64,000 bases of DNA, taken from NCBI RefSeq assembly GCF_019209865.1, contig NZ_JAHUTT010000004.1, forward strand, positions 1-64,000. Reading direction: 5' to 3'. Of the stretch, positions 1-10,210 are shown one piece after another; within the stretch, counting starts at the first letter, position 1, and each line of letters starts with the position of its first letter. The position numbers and the translations under genes were made by a program. The notes beneath the pieces are model-generated. The model was not told where the DNA came from. It ran no database searches and saw nothing but the letters and a program-made list of their open reading frames with translations. Source of the DNA: Shewanella sp. NIFS-20-20. GTDB taxonomy: Bacteria > Pseudomonadota > Gammaproteobacteria > Enterobacterales > Shewanellaceae.

Positions 1-40
1 GATTGATATGAGTACGCGCCAAAGCTTCTGAAAGTTGCAT

Positions 41-74
41 AAAAAAATCCGATGACAAGGGGTCATCGGATTTT
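41..74. terminator. Bidirectional rho-independent terminator
   Basis: A perfect 13-bp inverted repeat (44-56 with 62-74, loop 57-61) is flanked by seven A on the left and ends in four T on the right. Read leftward it would end the chemoreceptor transcript; read rightward it could end a gene lying before the window. A second GC-rich palindrome at 127-138 followed by seven T (141-145 and the preceding two) could be a further rightward terminator. Confidence 0.85.
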
Positions 75-161
75 GATCCTTTCAGTGAGATCGTCAAGCG
101 ATCTGTCTTAACTGATCGGCATTAGGCGTTAACGCCGGTTTTTTTATGCAAATAATATCGT

Positions 162-2183
162 CTACACCTTAAACTCCGCCACACAAGCTTGCAGCTCCTC
201 TGCCAATTTAGCCACTTCTTGGCTGGCATTGGCAGTTTGCTCCGATCCCGTTGCTGTTTCATCACTAATCGCGGCGATTTGACTCAGTTTGTCTGACACT
301 TGGCGACTGATCTCACTTTGCTCTGCGCTGGCTTGATTAATGGCATTACCCGCATCATGAGCGTTGTGCACGGCATCATTGATGCGATGCAATGCCTGGT
401 TCGCCAGTTCATTTTTGTCGACACAGGCCCGCGCCTGCAGCTGCCCTTGCGCCATGGCTTGTACGGCTTGCTGGCTGCCTTGTTGTAACAATTCAATCAT
501 TTGTTGAATTTCGGCAGTGCTTTGCTGGGTTCGAGACGCTAGACTGCGCACTTCATCGGCCACTACCGCAAAGCCTCGGCCTTGCTCTCCAGCGCGAGCC
601 GCTTCAATGGCTGCATTGAGGGCCAATAAGTTCGTTTGGTCTGCAATGGCTCTGATAACATCGAGGATCGAGCCAATAGCGGCGCTATCGGTATGGACCT
701 TATTGATCACGGTTGCGGCATGGGCCACTTCCAGAGCCAGCTGTTCAATGGTTTGACGATTATCATCAGCGATGGTCTGCATTTGCCGTGATTGCTGGTC
801 AGCATGGCTGATCTCGTTGAGGGCGACAGCGGCGCAATCGGCGACCTGTTGCGCTGATGAGCGTAATTGGTCGGTGGCATTGGCTATCATATCCACCTGA
901 TATTTTTGTTCTTGAATACTCGATGTTGTCTGGGTCGTCACTGCTGACGTTTCTTCCGCGGCCGTGGCTAATTGTGCTGAACGATCTTGAATGCCAACAA
1001 TTAAGCCTTTGAGGCTGTCGACCAAGCGGTTGCAGTTTTTGGCCAAGACCGCAAATTCATCGTGTCCCGACTCATTGAGCTTGTGGGTTAAATTACCGCT
1101 GGCCAAAATAGTTAAGGCTTGGTTGATATTAGCAAGCGAGTGTTTTAATGGCCGAACCACAGCAATACTCACGGCGATAGCCACCACGAGGGCTGCGAGC
1201 ATTAATACCAAGGTTTGTAGGCTCGCGCTATGGATCCCGTCTAGGGCTTGCTCGCTGATCCGATTGGTTTGCCGTTCTATCAGTTCGTTAACTTGCTCCA
1301 TGGCATCATTGACTGCCAGCGCTTGCTGATCACTGGCTAGTTTACTTTGTTGCGCTTGGGTTTGGGCACTGAGCTGTTTTTGTTTGTTGGCTATGACGCC
1401 TTGGGGGCCGTTGATAGTCAGCAGGTTGGTGTCAATTGCTTGATTCACTGTGGCAATGCTATTGGTGGGAAGGATGCCCTGACTATGACGATTGAGATAG
1501 GCTAATTTGGCTTGGATATCGGCCGTTAGTAACTCAAGTTCGGTGGAGATAATGGTAAATTTGTCTGGTTCAACCGTCAGGGTTAATTCATGCGTCGTGC
1601 TAACCAACATGGTGAGGTTGGTGTCGATATTGGCTGCAGCGGCCGCTAACTCTCGCTCGACTAATTGCTGGCTGACATCGAGATCCATAATATCTAACAG
1701 GTACATCGCGGAATCATCGATAGCAAGTTCTAACTCGTCTGCTTGATTGATGATCTGAGCTTGTAAGTGTCGTGCTTGGCTATGGCTTGATATGAGTTGT
1801 TGATTAACCCTTTCAAAGTCCTGATAACTGTGATTGAGTTGTTGTAACTTGGCGCTTAATTGCGCTTGGCCGTCGAGCAGTGCGGTCAGTGTTGCTAAGT
1901 CTTGATGATAGTTAACGGTTGCCTGTTTGAATTCATCAATAGGTGCTGTGAGTTCGTTGGGATGATTGATATGGTACAGGCTCAAGCTGATTCGTTGCTG
2001 TTGGTTTAACGCGTGCCGTAAGTCGGCCACCAGATTCAACGCGGGAATACTGGTTTGCTGTAAGGTTTGGGTGGTGTTCTTGAGGTTATCATTGGTCAGG
2101 AGGGCGGCACCGCTGACAATGAATAATAAACAGGTCACAAGTGAAAAGCCACCAATGACTCGGGTGGCAACGGAAATTTTCAT
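162..2183 (-). CDS. Methyl-accepting chemotaxis protein
   Basis: Transmembrane chemoreceptor that would pass a periplasmic signal to CheA/CheW. The 673-aa protein has an N-terminal membrane segment (about 8-30), a long helical periplasmic region (31-325), a second membrane segment (about 326-346), a HAMP linker (about 347-400) and a cytoplasmic signalling domain. The hairpin tip is well conserved ([19 protein letters not shown], about 508-530). The ATG is preceded by GGAG at a good distance. The C-terminus lacks a CheR/CheB pentapeptide tether. The ligand cannot be deduced from sequence; the Gln/Leu-rich periplasmic helices resemble a long helical-bundle sensor. Monocistronic, ending at the terminator at 41-74. 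Confidence 0.95.
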   Translation of the reverse strand: MKISVATRVIGGFSLVTCLLFIVSGAALLTNDNLKNTTQTLQQTSIPALNLVADLRHALNQQQRISLSLYHINHPNELTAPIDEFKQATVNYHQDLATLTALLDGQAQLSAKLQQLNHSYQDFERVNQQLISSHSQARHLQAQIINQADELELAIDDSAMYLLDIMDLDVSQQLVERELAAAAANIDTNLTMLVSTTHELTLTVEPDKFTIISTELELLTADIQAKLAYLNRHSQGILPTNSIATVNQAIDTNLLTINGPQGVIANKQKQLSAQTQAQQSKLASDQQALAVNDAMEQVNELIERQTNRISEQALDGIHSASLQTLVLMLAALVVAIAVSIAVVRPLKHSLANINQALTILASGNLTHKLNESGHDEFAVLAKNCNRLVDSLKGLIVGIQDRSAQLATAAEETSAVTTQTTSSIQEQKYQVDMIANATDQLRSSAQQVADCAAVALNEISHADQQSRQMQTIADDNRQTIEQLALEVAHAATVINKVHTDSAAIGSILDVIRAIADQTNLLALNAAIEAARAGEQGRGFAVVADEVRSLASRTQQSTAEIQQMIELLQQGSQQAVQAMAQGQLQARACVDKNELANQALHRINDAVHNAHDAGNAINQASAEQSEISRQVSDKLSQIAAISDETATGSEQTANASQEVAKLAEELQACVAEFKV

Positions 2184-2264
2184 GGTTACTCCGGCAAAAT
2201 ATGTGCTTCCTATATTGAAAGCTCTGATCTGGGCTGTGTCTCTATCGGCCCATTGCCGTCGATC

Positions 2265-3089
2265 TTAACCTTTATTTAACGACTTTTGTGTGATTCTTTC
2301 ATTTTTTTCAAGATGATACAGGGTCAAATACTCTCCCCAGCAACACCCTGTATCTAAGGCGAGCATCTGCTCGTTATCCGTTTTGCCCATGAGCGCTGCC
2401 CAATGGCCAAATATGATCCGATAGTCTTGAGGTAATTGATTTTTAAAGGTAAACCAAGGAGTTAAAGACGAATTCATCATGGATTGCGGTGCTTGTTTGC
2501 AGTCAAAGTCCAAGGCGCCGTCTGGATGCAGAAACCGCATTCGAGTTAAGGCATTAATGCAGTATCTGAGCCTATCGATGCCGCTGAGAGATTCAGACCA
2601 ATTTTCAGAAGTCTGGGTGTACATCTTGGCAATCAGCGCCTCTAAATAATCATCGGCCATCAAGGCTTCGCTGACCCGATGACATTCTTGGCGTAAAGTC
2701 GCCAGATCCCATTGAGGTGGCACGCCAGCATGAGTCATCACTAGTTTATGCTGGGGTAATTCGCGCATGAGTGGCTGACAACGCAAGAAGTTGATCAATG
2801 ACTCACCATCGTCGGCGTCTACAATGGCTTGCAAATGATCACAGGCTTTGGCTTTTTTGAGGCCTGCAAAAACGGCTAATAGATGTAAATCATGATTACC
2901 AAGCACCACATTGCCGGCATCTTCTAGTGATTGAAATAAGCGCAATACCGCCAGAGGTTCGGGGCCTCTGGCCACTAAGTCACCGACGGCCCAGAGTTGA
3001 TCTCTCGAAGGATTAAAATCGACCTTTGCAAGGAGCAGGCTCAGTTCTTGATAACAACCTTGTATATCACCGACAAAATAATGAGCCAC
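2265..3089 (-). CDS. apaH: Bis(5'-nucleosyl)-tetraphosphatase, symmetrical
   Basis: Hydrolyses Ap4A to two ADP in the cytoplasm. The 274-aa length is normal for ApaH. The metallophosphatase signature is complete: GDIQGC near residue 8, GDLVARGP near 37 and GNHDLH near 64. The start is a GTG with AGGAG upstream; the stop codon of apaG lies inside this ribosome binding site, so the two genes are very tightly packed and probably translationally coupled. Last gene of the lptD-surA-pdxA-rsmA-apaG-apaH cluster, the same order as in Escherichia coli (established knowledge). Confidence 0.97.
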   Translation of the reverse strand: MAHYFVGDIQGCYQELSLLLAKVDFNPSRDQLWAVGDLVARGPEPLAVLRLFQSLEDAGNVVLGNHDLHLLAVFAGLKKAKACDHLQAIVDADDGESLINFLRCQPLMRELPQHKLVMTHAGVPPQWDLATLRQECHRVSEALMADDYLEALIAKMYTQTSENWSESLSGIDRLRYCINALTRMRFLHPDGALDFDCKQAPQSMMNSSLTPWFTFKNQLPQDYRIIFGHWAALMGKTDNEQMLALDTGCCWGEYLTLYHLEKNERITQKSLNKG

Positions 3090-3097
3090 AAATTCTC

Positions 3098-3478
3098 CTA
3101 ATGCAGCAAACCTGGCACGGCCAAGCGGAAAGGCGGGATAGCAGCATGAAAATCTTCACCCTGCTCGCTTTCCATGGTGTAAGACCCTTGCATAATACCT
3201 ATGGGGGTTTCTAACACAGTACCACTGGTGTATTGAAAGCTGGCATTGGCCTCAATGGTGGGGGTTTCTCCCACCACACCAGAGCCTTGTACTTCGCTTT
3301 TATGGCCATTGGCATCAGTGATGATCCAATGGCGGCTTTTCAGCTTAGCCGCCTTATTACCGTGGTTACTGATGGTAATGGTGTAACTGAATAAATATTT
3401 GTCTTCCGTTGGCGAAGACTGCTGTTCGATATACTCAGTCACCACTTCGATGTTGATGGTGGACTCCAATCCATTCAT
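3098..3478 (-). CDS. apaG: Co2+/Mg2+ efflux family protein ApaG
   Basis: Small beta-sandwich protein of 126 aa, the usual ApaG length. The conserved C-terminal signature is visible: a GVVGETP segment near residue 75 and an ETPIGIMQGSY segment near 97-107. Its biochemical role is not settled in any organism; mutations in the family affect Co2+ resistance. The stop TAG is contained within the ribosome binding site of apaH. It lies 26 bp downstream of rsmA in the same operon. Confidence 0.95.
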   Translation of the reverse strand: MNGLESTINIEVVTEYIEQQSSPTEDKYLFSYTITISNHGNKAAKLKSRHWIITDANGHKSEVQGSGVVGETPTIEANASFQYTSGTVLETPIGIMQGSYTMESEQGEDFHAAIPPFRLAVPGLLH

Positions 3479-3504
3479 GACAGTTCCCTTGTATTGTTAA
3501 TCGA

Positions 3505-4308
3505 TTAGCTACGACGACACACCAAATTAGCCATCGCAACATACTGTTCGACGCTAATTTGTTCAGGACGTAAAGTGGAATCAATCCCTAAGCGAGCAAA
3601 GTCATCATCATTCAACACGCCCTTAAGGTTGTTACGCAAGGTTTTGCGACGCATATTAAAGGCGGTAGTGGTGAGCTTTTGCATGACTCTGACATCATCA
3701 CAAGGCCAAGGTTTGACTTCATAAGGCAATAAACGCACCACGGCAGATTCCACTTTTGGAGGCGGAGTAAAGCTGCCTGGTGGCACTTCTAACACCGGCA
3801 CCACTTGGCAGTAATACTGAGCCATGACGGTTAAGCGGCCATAGGCTTTGCAGCCTGGCGATGCCGACAAACGTAAGACCACTTCTTTTTGCAGCATAAA
3901 GTGCATGTTCTCAATATGTTCGGCAAATTCGAACAAATGGAACATCAGCGGCGTCGAAATGTTGTACGGCAAGTTACCAAAGACTTTGAGCTTTTTACCT
4001 GGTTGCAGTAATTGAGCAAAATCAAATTGCAGGGCATCGCCTTGAAAAATCGTGAGCTTATCTTTAAGCACTGGGTGCTGTTGTAAGCGTTCAACCAAAT
4101 CTCTATCTAATTCAACCACGGTTAAATTATCAATCGCTTCGGCGACTGGCTCAGTCAGCGCGGCGAGACCGGGACCAATTTCAACCATGACATGCTCATT
4201 GTCTGGCGCAATCGCCCCAACAATGCGGTTAATAATGTTGTAATCGGTAAGAAAGTTCTGACCGAAACGTTTTCTGGCCGTATGGCCTAAATGGACTCTA
4301 TTGCTCAT
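3505..4308 (-). CDS. rsmA: 16S rRNA (adenine(1518)-N6/adenine(1519)-N6)-dimethyltransferase
   Basis: KsgA/RsmA dimethylates two adjacent adenosines in the 3'-terminal hairpin of 16S rRNA late in 30S assembly. The 267-aa protein opens with the conserved KRFGQNFL segment (13-20), has the SAM-binding VEIGPG motif (about 42-47) and the catalytic GNLPYN motif (about 111-116). The full-length C-terminal domain is present. The ATG lies 14 bp after the pdxA stop; no strong ribosome binding site is visible, so translation may depend on coupling. Confidence 0.97.
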   Translation of the reverse strand: MSNRVHLGHTARKRFGQNFLTDYNIINRIVGAIAPDNEHVMVEIGPGLAALTEPVAEAIDNLTVVELDRDLVERLQQHPVLKDKLTIFQGDALQFDFAQLLQPGKKLKVFGNLPYNISTPLMFHLFEFAEHIENMHFMLQKEVVLRLSASPGCKAYGRLTVMAQYYCQVVPVLEVPPGSFTPPPKVESAVVRLLPYEVKPWPCDDVRVMQKLTTTAFNMRRKTLRNNLKGVLNDDDFARLGIDSTLRPEQISVEQYVAMANLVCRRS

Positions 4309-4322
4309 TGATTTGTATAAAT

Positions 4323-5306
4323 TCAGTTAGAGGCCAGTTCAATGGCCTTATTCAGGGCGCAGACTAAGCTGCCTGTGTCGGCCGTTCCTGTGCCAGCGAG
4401 TTCCAACGCGGTGCCGTGATCTACTGAGGTGCGAATGTATGGCAACCCCAAGGTAATATTCACTGACTTCCCAAATCCTTGCGCCTTCAAGACCGGTAAC
4501 CCTTGGTCATGGTACATGGCTAACACCACGTCGGCTTCATTGAGATATTTGGGTTGGAACAAGGTATCCGCCGGTAATGGACCGGTAATATTCATAGCGA
4601 ACTCATTTCTGAGTTGATTTAGTGCCGGAATGATAATATCGATTTCTTCCCGGCCTAAATGACCATCTTCACCCGCATGAGGATTGAGACCACAGACATA
4701 GATTTTGGGGTCGGCAATGGCAAATTTTTTCTTCAATTCTTGATGCAAGATATGAATGATATGCATTAGCCTCTCATGGGTAATGGCTTTAGCCACATAC
4801 GCTAATGGTATGTGAGTGGTGACGAGTGCCACTTGTAAGCCTGGGCACGTCAACAGCATCACAACATCTTGGCATTTTGCTTGTTGGGCAAAAAATTCGG
4901 TATGGCCACTAAATGGGATCCCGGCCTGATTGATGATGCCTTTATGCACTGGGCCGGTAACCACGGCACTAAAATCGCCGGACATGTTGCGCTCGCCGGC
5001 GTATCTTAAAGTTTCCACTACATAAGCGCTATTATTTTCGTTCAGCTGGCCGCAAATAACCGGCTCGGCTAACGGAAACGGCACAATAGTAAGGGTGCCA
5101 GCGTCTTGCGGTTTAGCCGCTTGATTAGGCTGATAAGGACGTAAGGTTAAAGGTAAACCTAATTGCTTCGCTCGGCTTTTTAATAAATCGGGGTCAGCAC
5201 AAACAACCAGTTCTGCATCCCAGCGTTGCTGAGCAATTTGGACTATCAAGTCTGGCCCAATGCCGGCTGGTTCTCCCGGCGTCACCGCTATGCGTTTGGT
5301 TGTCAA
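4323..5306 (-). CDS. pdxA: 4-hydroxythreonine-4-phosphate dehydrogenase
   Basis: NAD-dependent enzyme of the DXP-dependent pyridoxal phosphate pathway. The 327-aa protein shows the three metal-binding His contexts of the family: SGHTEFF near 134, NPHAGEDG near 209 and MYHDQGLP near 264. The start is TTG, six bases after the surA stop, and the ribosome binding site AAGGG sits inside the last surA codons. That spacing suggests coupling to surA. Confidence 0.96.
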   Translation of the reverse strand: MTTKRIAVTPGEPAGIGPDLIVQIAQQRWDAELVVCADPDLLKSRAKQLGLPLTLRPYQPNQAAKPQDAGTLTIVPFPLAEPVICGQLNENNSAYVVETLRYAGERNMSGDFSAVVTGPVHKGIINQAGIPFSGHTEFFAQQAKCQDVVMLLTCPGLQVALVTTHIPLAYVAKAITHERLMHIIHILHQELKKKFAIADPKIYVCGLNPHAGEDGHLGREEIDIIIPALNQLRNEFAMNITGPLPADTLFQPKYLNEADVVLAMYHDQGLPVLKAQGFGKSVNITLGLPYIRTSVDHGTALELAGTGTADTGSLVCALNKAIELASN

Positions 5307-5312
5307 AGTCGA

Positions 5313-6617
5313 TTACCCTTGTTTACGATCGTTATTGAAGATTTCAATGTAGGCATCAGCACGCATTTCATCCAGCCACTGCTGTAATTCTTCATTGAAT
5401 TTGCGGCGGTAGATTAGCTGTTGAGCTTGATTGATATTCATTTTATCGGTGGCATCCGTAGTCCGGTCATCTTCTAATTGGACAATATGCCAACCATGGC
5501 TTGAGCGGAAAGGCTCACTCAGTTCACCCGGTGTTAGCTCGGCCAACGTCTGAGCAAATGCCGGTACGTACATGCGCGGATCGGCCCAGCCTAATTCGCC
5601 CCCTTTGGTGGCAGAACCTGGATCTTCAGAATACTGACGAGCCAAGGAAGCAAAGTCTGCTTTACCACTACGAATATCTTTGGCAAATTGATCAAGCATG
5701 GCTTTGGCACGATCTTCTGACAAGATAGGAGAAGGCTTGAGCAAAATATGACGTGATTTCACTTCATGTACATCTTGGGTTTGTAAGCCGCGAGTGTCTA
5801 GCACCTTGATGATATGAAAACCGGCACCGCTCTTAATTGGACCGATGATGTCGCCTTTTTTCGCATCGGTCACGACTTCTGCAAATAAGGTCGGCATTTC
5901 ATTAATGTTCATATAATCCCAAACGCCACCTTCCAAAGCTTTAGGGCCGGATGACGCCGCAATAGCGGTTTGCTTGAAATCGGCACCTTCATTGAGGCGG
6001 TTAAGCACGGCATCAGCGCGGGCTTGTGACGCTTCAAGTTGAGCACTGCTAGGGTTGCTTGGCACTTCAACCAAGATATGACCAATTTGAAACTCTACGT
6101 TTTTAAGGCCCTGCTCTTCAATCATTTTGACCAAGGATGAGATTTCTTGCGACGAGATATTGATCCGACGCTGCACCTGAATGCGTTGGATTTCGCCTAA
6201 GGTAATTTCTTGGCGTAACTGTTCGCGATACTGGCTGTAAGTTTGGCCACTTTGCTCAATGGCCGCTTGCATTTGAGCAACGGACATTTTTTGTTCTTTG
6301 GCAATGTTTTCAATCGTTTGATCTAACTGTAAGTCACCAACGACCAAGCCGATGCGCTCTGCCATTTGCAGTTGAAGGCGGGTTAAAATCAAACGTTCGA
6401 TGACCTGTGTTTCTAAGGCATCATCCGACGGTAAGGCTTGGCCGGCATCTTGCGCATTACGCTTAACCGTGGCCAACATATTGTCGACTTCACTTTGTAA
6501 AATGATGCCTTCGTTAAGCTGTACCGCTACGCTGTCCAGAGGCACAGGTACGGCCATGGCACTTAAACTTAAGGTGGCGCCTACAAGGGCGGCTATTATT
6601 GTTGTCCCAGCTTTCAT
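5313..6617 (-). CDS. surA: Periplasmic chaperone/peptidyl-prolyl isomerase SurA
   Basis: Periplasmic chaperone for outer-membrane proteins. I place the start at ATG 6617, giving 434 aa, because AAGGA lies 8 bases upstream and the protein then begins with a normal signal peptide (MKAGTTI to about SAMA-VP). The reading frame is open for another 22 codons upstream, but those look like leader. The N-terminal chaperone region is followed by two parvulin domains (about 172-273 and 283-384, each with a GHILV/SRHILL start). The gene sits between lptD, a known SurA-dependent client, and pdxA. Confidence 0.96.
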   Translation of the reverse strand: MKAGTTIIAALVGATLSLSAMAVPVPLDSVAVQLNEGIILQSEVDNMLATVKRNAQDAGQALPSDDALETQVIERLILTRLQLQMAERIGLVVGDLQLDQTIENIAKEQKMSVAQMQAAIEQSGQTYSQYREQLRQEITLGEIQRIQVQRRINISSQEISSLVKMIEEQGLKNVEFQIGHILVEVPSNPSSAQLEASQARADAVLNRLNEGADFKQTAIAASSGPKALEGGVWDYMNINEMPTLFAEVVTDAKKGDIIGPIKSGAGFHIIKVLDTRGLQTQDVHEVKSRHILLKPSPILSEDRAKAMLDQFAKDIRSGKADFASLARQYSEDPGSATKGGELGWADPRMYVPAFAQTLAELTPGELSEPFRSSHGWHIVQLEDDRTTDATDKMNINQAQQLIYRRKFNEELQQWLDEMRADAYIEIFNNDRKQG

Positions 6618-6733
6618 CCAAAATATCCTTGGCCAAATAATCTTGCGATTGTGGGCATCAATTGATGCCATAGTCGTTGTCAATGTTTGGACTGTCAGTC
6701 CCTTGTGTGGTTCAGCAATTTACCATATTTTTA

Positions 6734-9031
6734 TTAGTTGCGCAGGTAAAGGGGTTTTCGGTAATTGAATAAACCTTCATCAAGCATATCGCTGACACCT
6801 AGCGGGCCCGAGCCCCCTAATCCTTTGATCACAAAATTGAGGTAAACCCCTTTTTCAAACTCTTCACGATAATTCTCAATCGGATTGAAATCGTCTGCAT
6901 AATTAGTCTTGATGTTGTAGTGGTAGCTTAAACGCACCGCCCAACAGCAAGATTCATATTGCAGCCCCGCAAAGGTTTCGACGGTGCGTTCACGATTTAG
7001 GTCGTAGTACCAGTTACCGACAAAATACAGATCATCACTCAATGGCCAAGTCGTGCGCAAACCGGTTTGCGAGATATCGACTCGATCATTGGTGTTGGTG
7101 TTCAGCAAGTCAGGTACATAGCGATAGTTCACTTGGACTAACTTATTGGCACCGGGGCGAAAATCAAGGCTAAACTCTGACTTCTTAGTCTCCCCCTCTT
7201 TGGTATCAAATTGAATCGCACCACTAAAATACCAGTTTTTATACAGGTGGGCATCTAGCTCGGAGGCCAATACTGAGAAAGAGGGCGCTTCCTCTTCAAA
7301 CTCTGGATTGAGGTCGACCTTGTTATCTTCAAAATAAAATATTTGGCCCAGACTAAATTTGAGCTGCTCTAAATTATGACTGTCAAATAGGCGTGTGGTC
7401 GCCCCAATGGTCACTTGATTGGCATTGGCAATACGGTCGATGCTTGAGTAGCGTCTGTCACGGAATAATCCATAAAAATCATCAGCTAACGCGGCCGTGT
7501 CATATAAACCAATGGCAGACTGATCCTCATAACCCACATAAAGATACTGGGCCTGCGGCTCTAAGGTTTGGCGATAATTCTCACCCCATATCTGGGTTTG
7601 ACGCTCAAAGTTAATTTGGCCATGAATGCGTGCTTGCGGAATTGTGCGGCTCACGCTGTCTTCTAAGCCATCCCCAGCACTAATGTCTCTTTGCCAATAA
7701 TTGGTTTGAAATAATTTCAGTTCAGTGGTTAACGAGCCCGCCGGTACATAGATGGGCAAGGTAAGCGTTGGTTCCATGTGCCATCGGGTGGCTTGGGGCT
7801 GCGTCACGTCGTCATGCTCAAAATTGGTCAGCTCAGTGCTAAAAGCAAAATCGAGATTGTTCCAAAAGTCGGGTAAGCGATAATTGGCCGATATTTGCGG
7901 CAACACTTTATAGGGCTCTTCGTTTTCAGCACCGAGGACTTTAATGTCTTGCACTCGCACACTGGCATCCCAGTTGCGTTGGAAATAGCTAAGTTCGCCA
8001 ATGCGATTGAGCTGGTTATCCGTTGCTTGATTCACATCCGATGGTAAGTCATTGAAGTAATTGTTATCTGAGACATCGGTATAATTGGCTAATACCCGCC
8101 AGTTTTCATCAATAGCGCCCCGATGTTGCCAGTGATACAAATAACGCGTCGGGTCATTCTCAAGGTATCTGTCTTTGCCTAAATAGCCGAGATTGATTTG
8201 TCCTTGCTGGGCCTCACCGGCTAAATAACGAAATTCTGTTTGTAAAAATAAGCCGCGATTAGTCATTAAATGCGGGGTGAAGGTTAAATCATACTCCGGG
8301 GCAATATTCCAATAATACGGGGTGGTGATTTCCAAACCATTGGTAGTGCTGGTACTGATACTGGGGAACAATAATCCCGATTTGCGCTTATCTGACACCG
8401 GTACCGTCATATACGGAACGTAAAATACTGGCACGCCTAATAATTTGACTTTGGCATCCCAAATTTCACCCCATTCATCATCGCTATCGATTTTGATCTT
8501 ATCGGCTTCCAATATCCAGGTCAGGTTTTCTGGCGGACACGTGGTGAAGTTGGTTTGCGTCATCAACAAGTTATTATCGGGTGTGATTTCCAGTTCTTGC
8601 GCCGAACCATGCACTTGTTGACCGTGCAGCCAATAATTGGCGCCGGAAAGCACGGCAGAGTTTTGCCGCATTTTAGCCACTAAGCTATCGGCGGTGACCG
8701 TAAATAAACTGTCTTGGAAAATCAGGTTGCCATTGGCATCAAGTTGTTCTTGTTGTTGATTAAAGATGGCTTGATCGGCTTGGATGAGGCGGTTGCCTTG
8801 GGTGACGCGCACGTCACCTTGAAAGCTGGCCATTTGCCCCATGGTGGCATCTGATGAGTCAGAGCTGATATAGATCAGCGCATGCGTTAAATCATCGCTT
8901 TGACCTTGAATAGCGGTCACGCTAGGCACAGGCACGGGCGGTTGGATAACACATTGCCCTGGCACAGGAGTATCAATGGCCATCGCGGTATAAGGTAAAA
9001 GGCTTAGCGCCACAAAATAACGAATTTGCAT
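6734..9031 (-). CDS. lptD: LPS-assembly protein LptD
   Basis: Outer-membrane beta-barrel that inserts lipopolysaccharide into the outer leaflet together with LptE. I choose ATG 9031 (765 aa) because it starts a clear signal peptide (MQIRYFVALSLLPYTAMA); a TTG at 9067 only adds twelve unlikely residues. Mature Cys27, a second Cys in a TTCPPEN context and the adjacent Cys pair near 695-696 match the four cysteines that form the interdomain disulfides in E. coli LptD. An OstA-like jellyroll precedes the barrel. First gene of the leftward operon. Confidence 0.96.
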   Translation of the reverse strand: MQIRYFVALSLLPYTAMAIDTPVPGQCVIQPPVPVPSVTAIQGQSDDLTHALIYISSDSSDATMGQMASFQGDVRVTQGNRLIQADQAIFNQQQEQLDANGNLIFQDSLFTVTADSLVAKMRQNSAVLSGANYWLHGQQVHGSAQELEITPDNNLLMTQTNFTTCPPENLTWILEADKIKIDSDDEWGEIWDAKVKLLGVPVFYVPYMTVPVSDKRKSGLLFPSISTSTTNGLEITTPYYWNIAPEYDLTFTPHLMTNRGLFLQTEFRYLAGEAQQGQINLGYLGKDRYLENDPTRYLYHWQHRGAIDENWRVLANYTDVSDNNYFNDLPSDVNQATDNQLNRIGELSYFQRNWDASVRVQDIKVLGAENEEPYKVLPQISANYRLPDFWNNLDFAFSTELTNFEHDDVTQPQATRWHMEPTLTLPIYVPAGSLTTELKLFQTNYWQRDISAGDGLEDSVSRTIPQARIHGQINFERQTQIWGENYRQTLEPQAQYLYVGYEDQSAIGLYDTAALADDFYGLFRDRRYSSIDRIANANQVTIGATTRLFDSHNLEQLKFSLGQIFYFEDNKVDLNPEFEEEAPSFSVLASELDAHLYKNWYFSGAIQFDTKEGETKKSEFSLDFRPGANKLVQVNYRYVPDLLNTNTNDRVDISQTGLRTTWPLSDDLYFVGNWYYDLNRERTVETFAGLQYESCCWAVRLSYHYNIKTNYADDFNPIENYREEFEKGVYLNFVIKGLGGSGPLGVSDMLDEGLFNYRKPLYLRN

Positions 9032-9208
9032 GTCAGATCGATTTAGTTGAATTCTGTCATTGGACAAGTTTAGGTGGGAAAAGTTGTCCTTGGATTTTTA
9101 CCTAGGCTCCAAAGGCTAAAAACTTGCACTCGGAGGCAAAACAGGCTGTTACTCAATGTTATGCTGGCTATAATAAAGCAATTTTTGGTCAAGAGCCATG
9201 AGGTCACC

Positions 9209-10210
9209 TTGCCTGTGATTAGAAAAGAGAAACTATTGCAATGGCTAGCCAGTCATTTTGGTCAGCCCGTAACGGCTGCGTTGATTTGCGGTGATGCCAG
9301 TTTTCGGCGGTATTATCGGGTCAAATGCGGTCATTTATCCTTTATCGTAATGGACACCCCGGTGGCTCTGATTGCCACGGAACCATTTGTTGAGGTCGCA
9401 GCCGCCTATGCCATGGCCGATATTCCGGTGCCAGAAATTATCGCGGTTGAGCCGCAACAAGGCTTTATTCTTTTGCAAGACTTGGGCGACATCAGTTTAT
9501 TATCGCGACTCGATAATGACACTGTCGAGCCTTGGTATCATGCCGCGCTCGCCCTATTACCGCAGGTGGCCAAGGTGCGTGCCACCACGCAAGGGGCATT
9601 ACCCCAGTATGACGCTGAATTTGTCATGCGCGAATTGGCCATTTTTAGTGAGTGGTTATTGCAGCATCACTTAGGCATGCGCTTAACAGAACCGCAGCAG
9701 ACGATGTTGGCCGCAGCGTTTAGTGTGCTGTGTGATAGTGCGCTAGCTCAACCTCAAGTGGGCATGCATCGAGATTTTCATAGTCGTAATTTAATGGTGC
9801 ATGATGAAAAATTGTATGTAATTGATTTTCAAGATGCTGTTGTCGGGCCTATGACTTACGATGCAGTATCTCTTATCCGTGATTGTTATATTCGTTGGCC
9901 CGATGCCGTGGTGGAGCGCTTACAAGTGGCGCATTTTGACTTGTGTCGCCAGCAAGGGCTGTTGGCTGATAATCATGACTTAGCTGAATATATTCAGTGG
10001 TTTGACTTGATGGGGATTCAGCGCCACCTTAAGGCTGCGGGTATTTTTGCCAGACTGTATCATCGGGATCAAAAACCTGGGTATCTAAAAGATATTCCGT
10101 TGACGTTAAGCTACATTGTCGATGTCGCTGCTCGTTATCCCGCATTGCAACCCTTGGCAGCCTTTGTTGGCGAAATCCAGCCATTAGTGGCAGCTAAGGA
10201 CGGTCAATGA
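9209..10210 (+). CDS. amgK: N-acetylmuramate/N-acetylglucosamine anomeric kinase (AmgK-type phosphotransferase)
   Basis: Aminoglycoside-phosphotransferase-fold kinase. In Pseudomonas the homologue phosphorylates MurNAc at C1 in a cell-wall recycling bypass. The catalytic HRDFHSRN loop (Asp near 189) and a downstream metal-binding DFQDAV segment are intact. The frame is open from 9074, but GAGG at 9200-9203 and family length favour TTG 9209 (333 aa) or GTG 9215. It overlaps murU by four bases (ATGA) and is divergent from lptD, the same neighbourhood known in Pseudomonas. Enzymatic identity is inferred from fold and context. Confidence 0.85.
   Translation: MPVIRKEKLLQWLASHFGQPVTAALICGDASFRRYYRVKCGHLSFIVMDTPVALIATEPFVEVAAAYAMADIPVPEIIAVEPQQGFILLQDLGDISLLSRLDNDTVEPWYHAALALLPQVAKVRATTQGALPQYDAEFVMRELAIFSEWLLQHHLGMRLTEPQQTMLAAAFSVLCDSALAQPQVGMHRDFHSRNLMVHDEKLYVIDFQDAVVGPMTYDAVSLIRDCYIRWPDAVVERLQVAHFDLCRQQGLLADNHDLAEYIQWFDLMGIQRHLKAAGIFARLYHRDQKPGYLKDIPLTLSYIVDVAARYPALQPLAAFVGEIQPLVAAKDGQ

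Noticed and set aside
991..1329. Long opposite-strand open frames within the chemoreceptor and other genes (for example also 48558-49118)
   Set aside because: They mirror the codon pattern of the true gene on the other strand and lack start signals.
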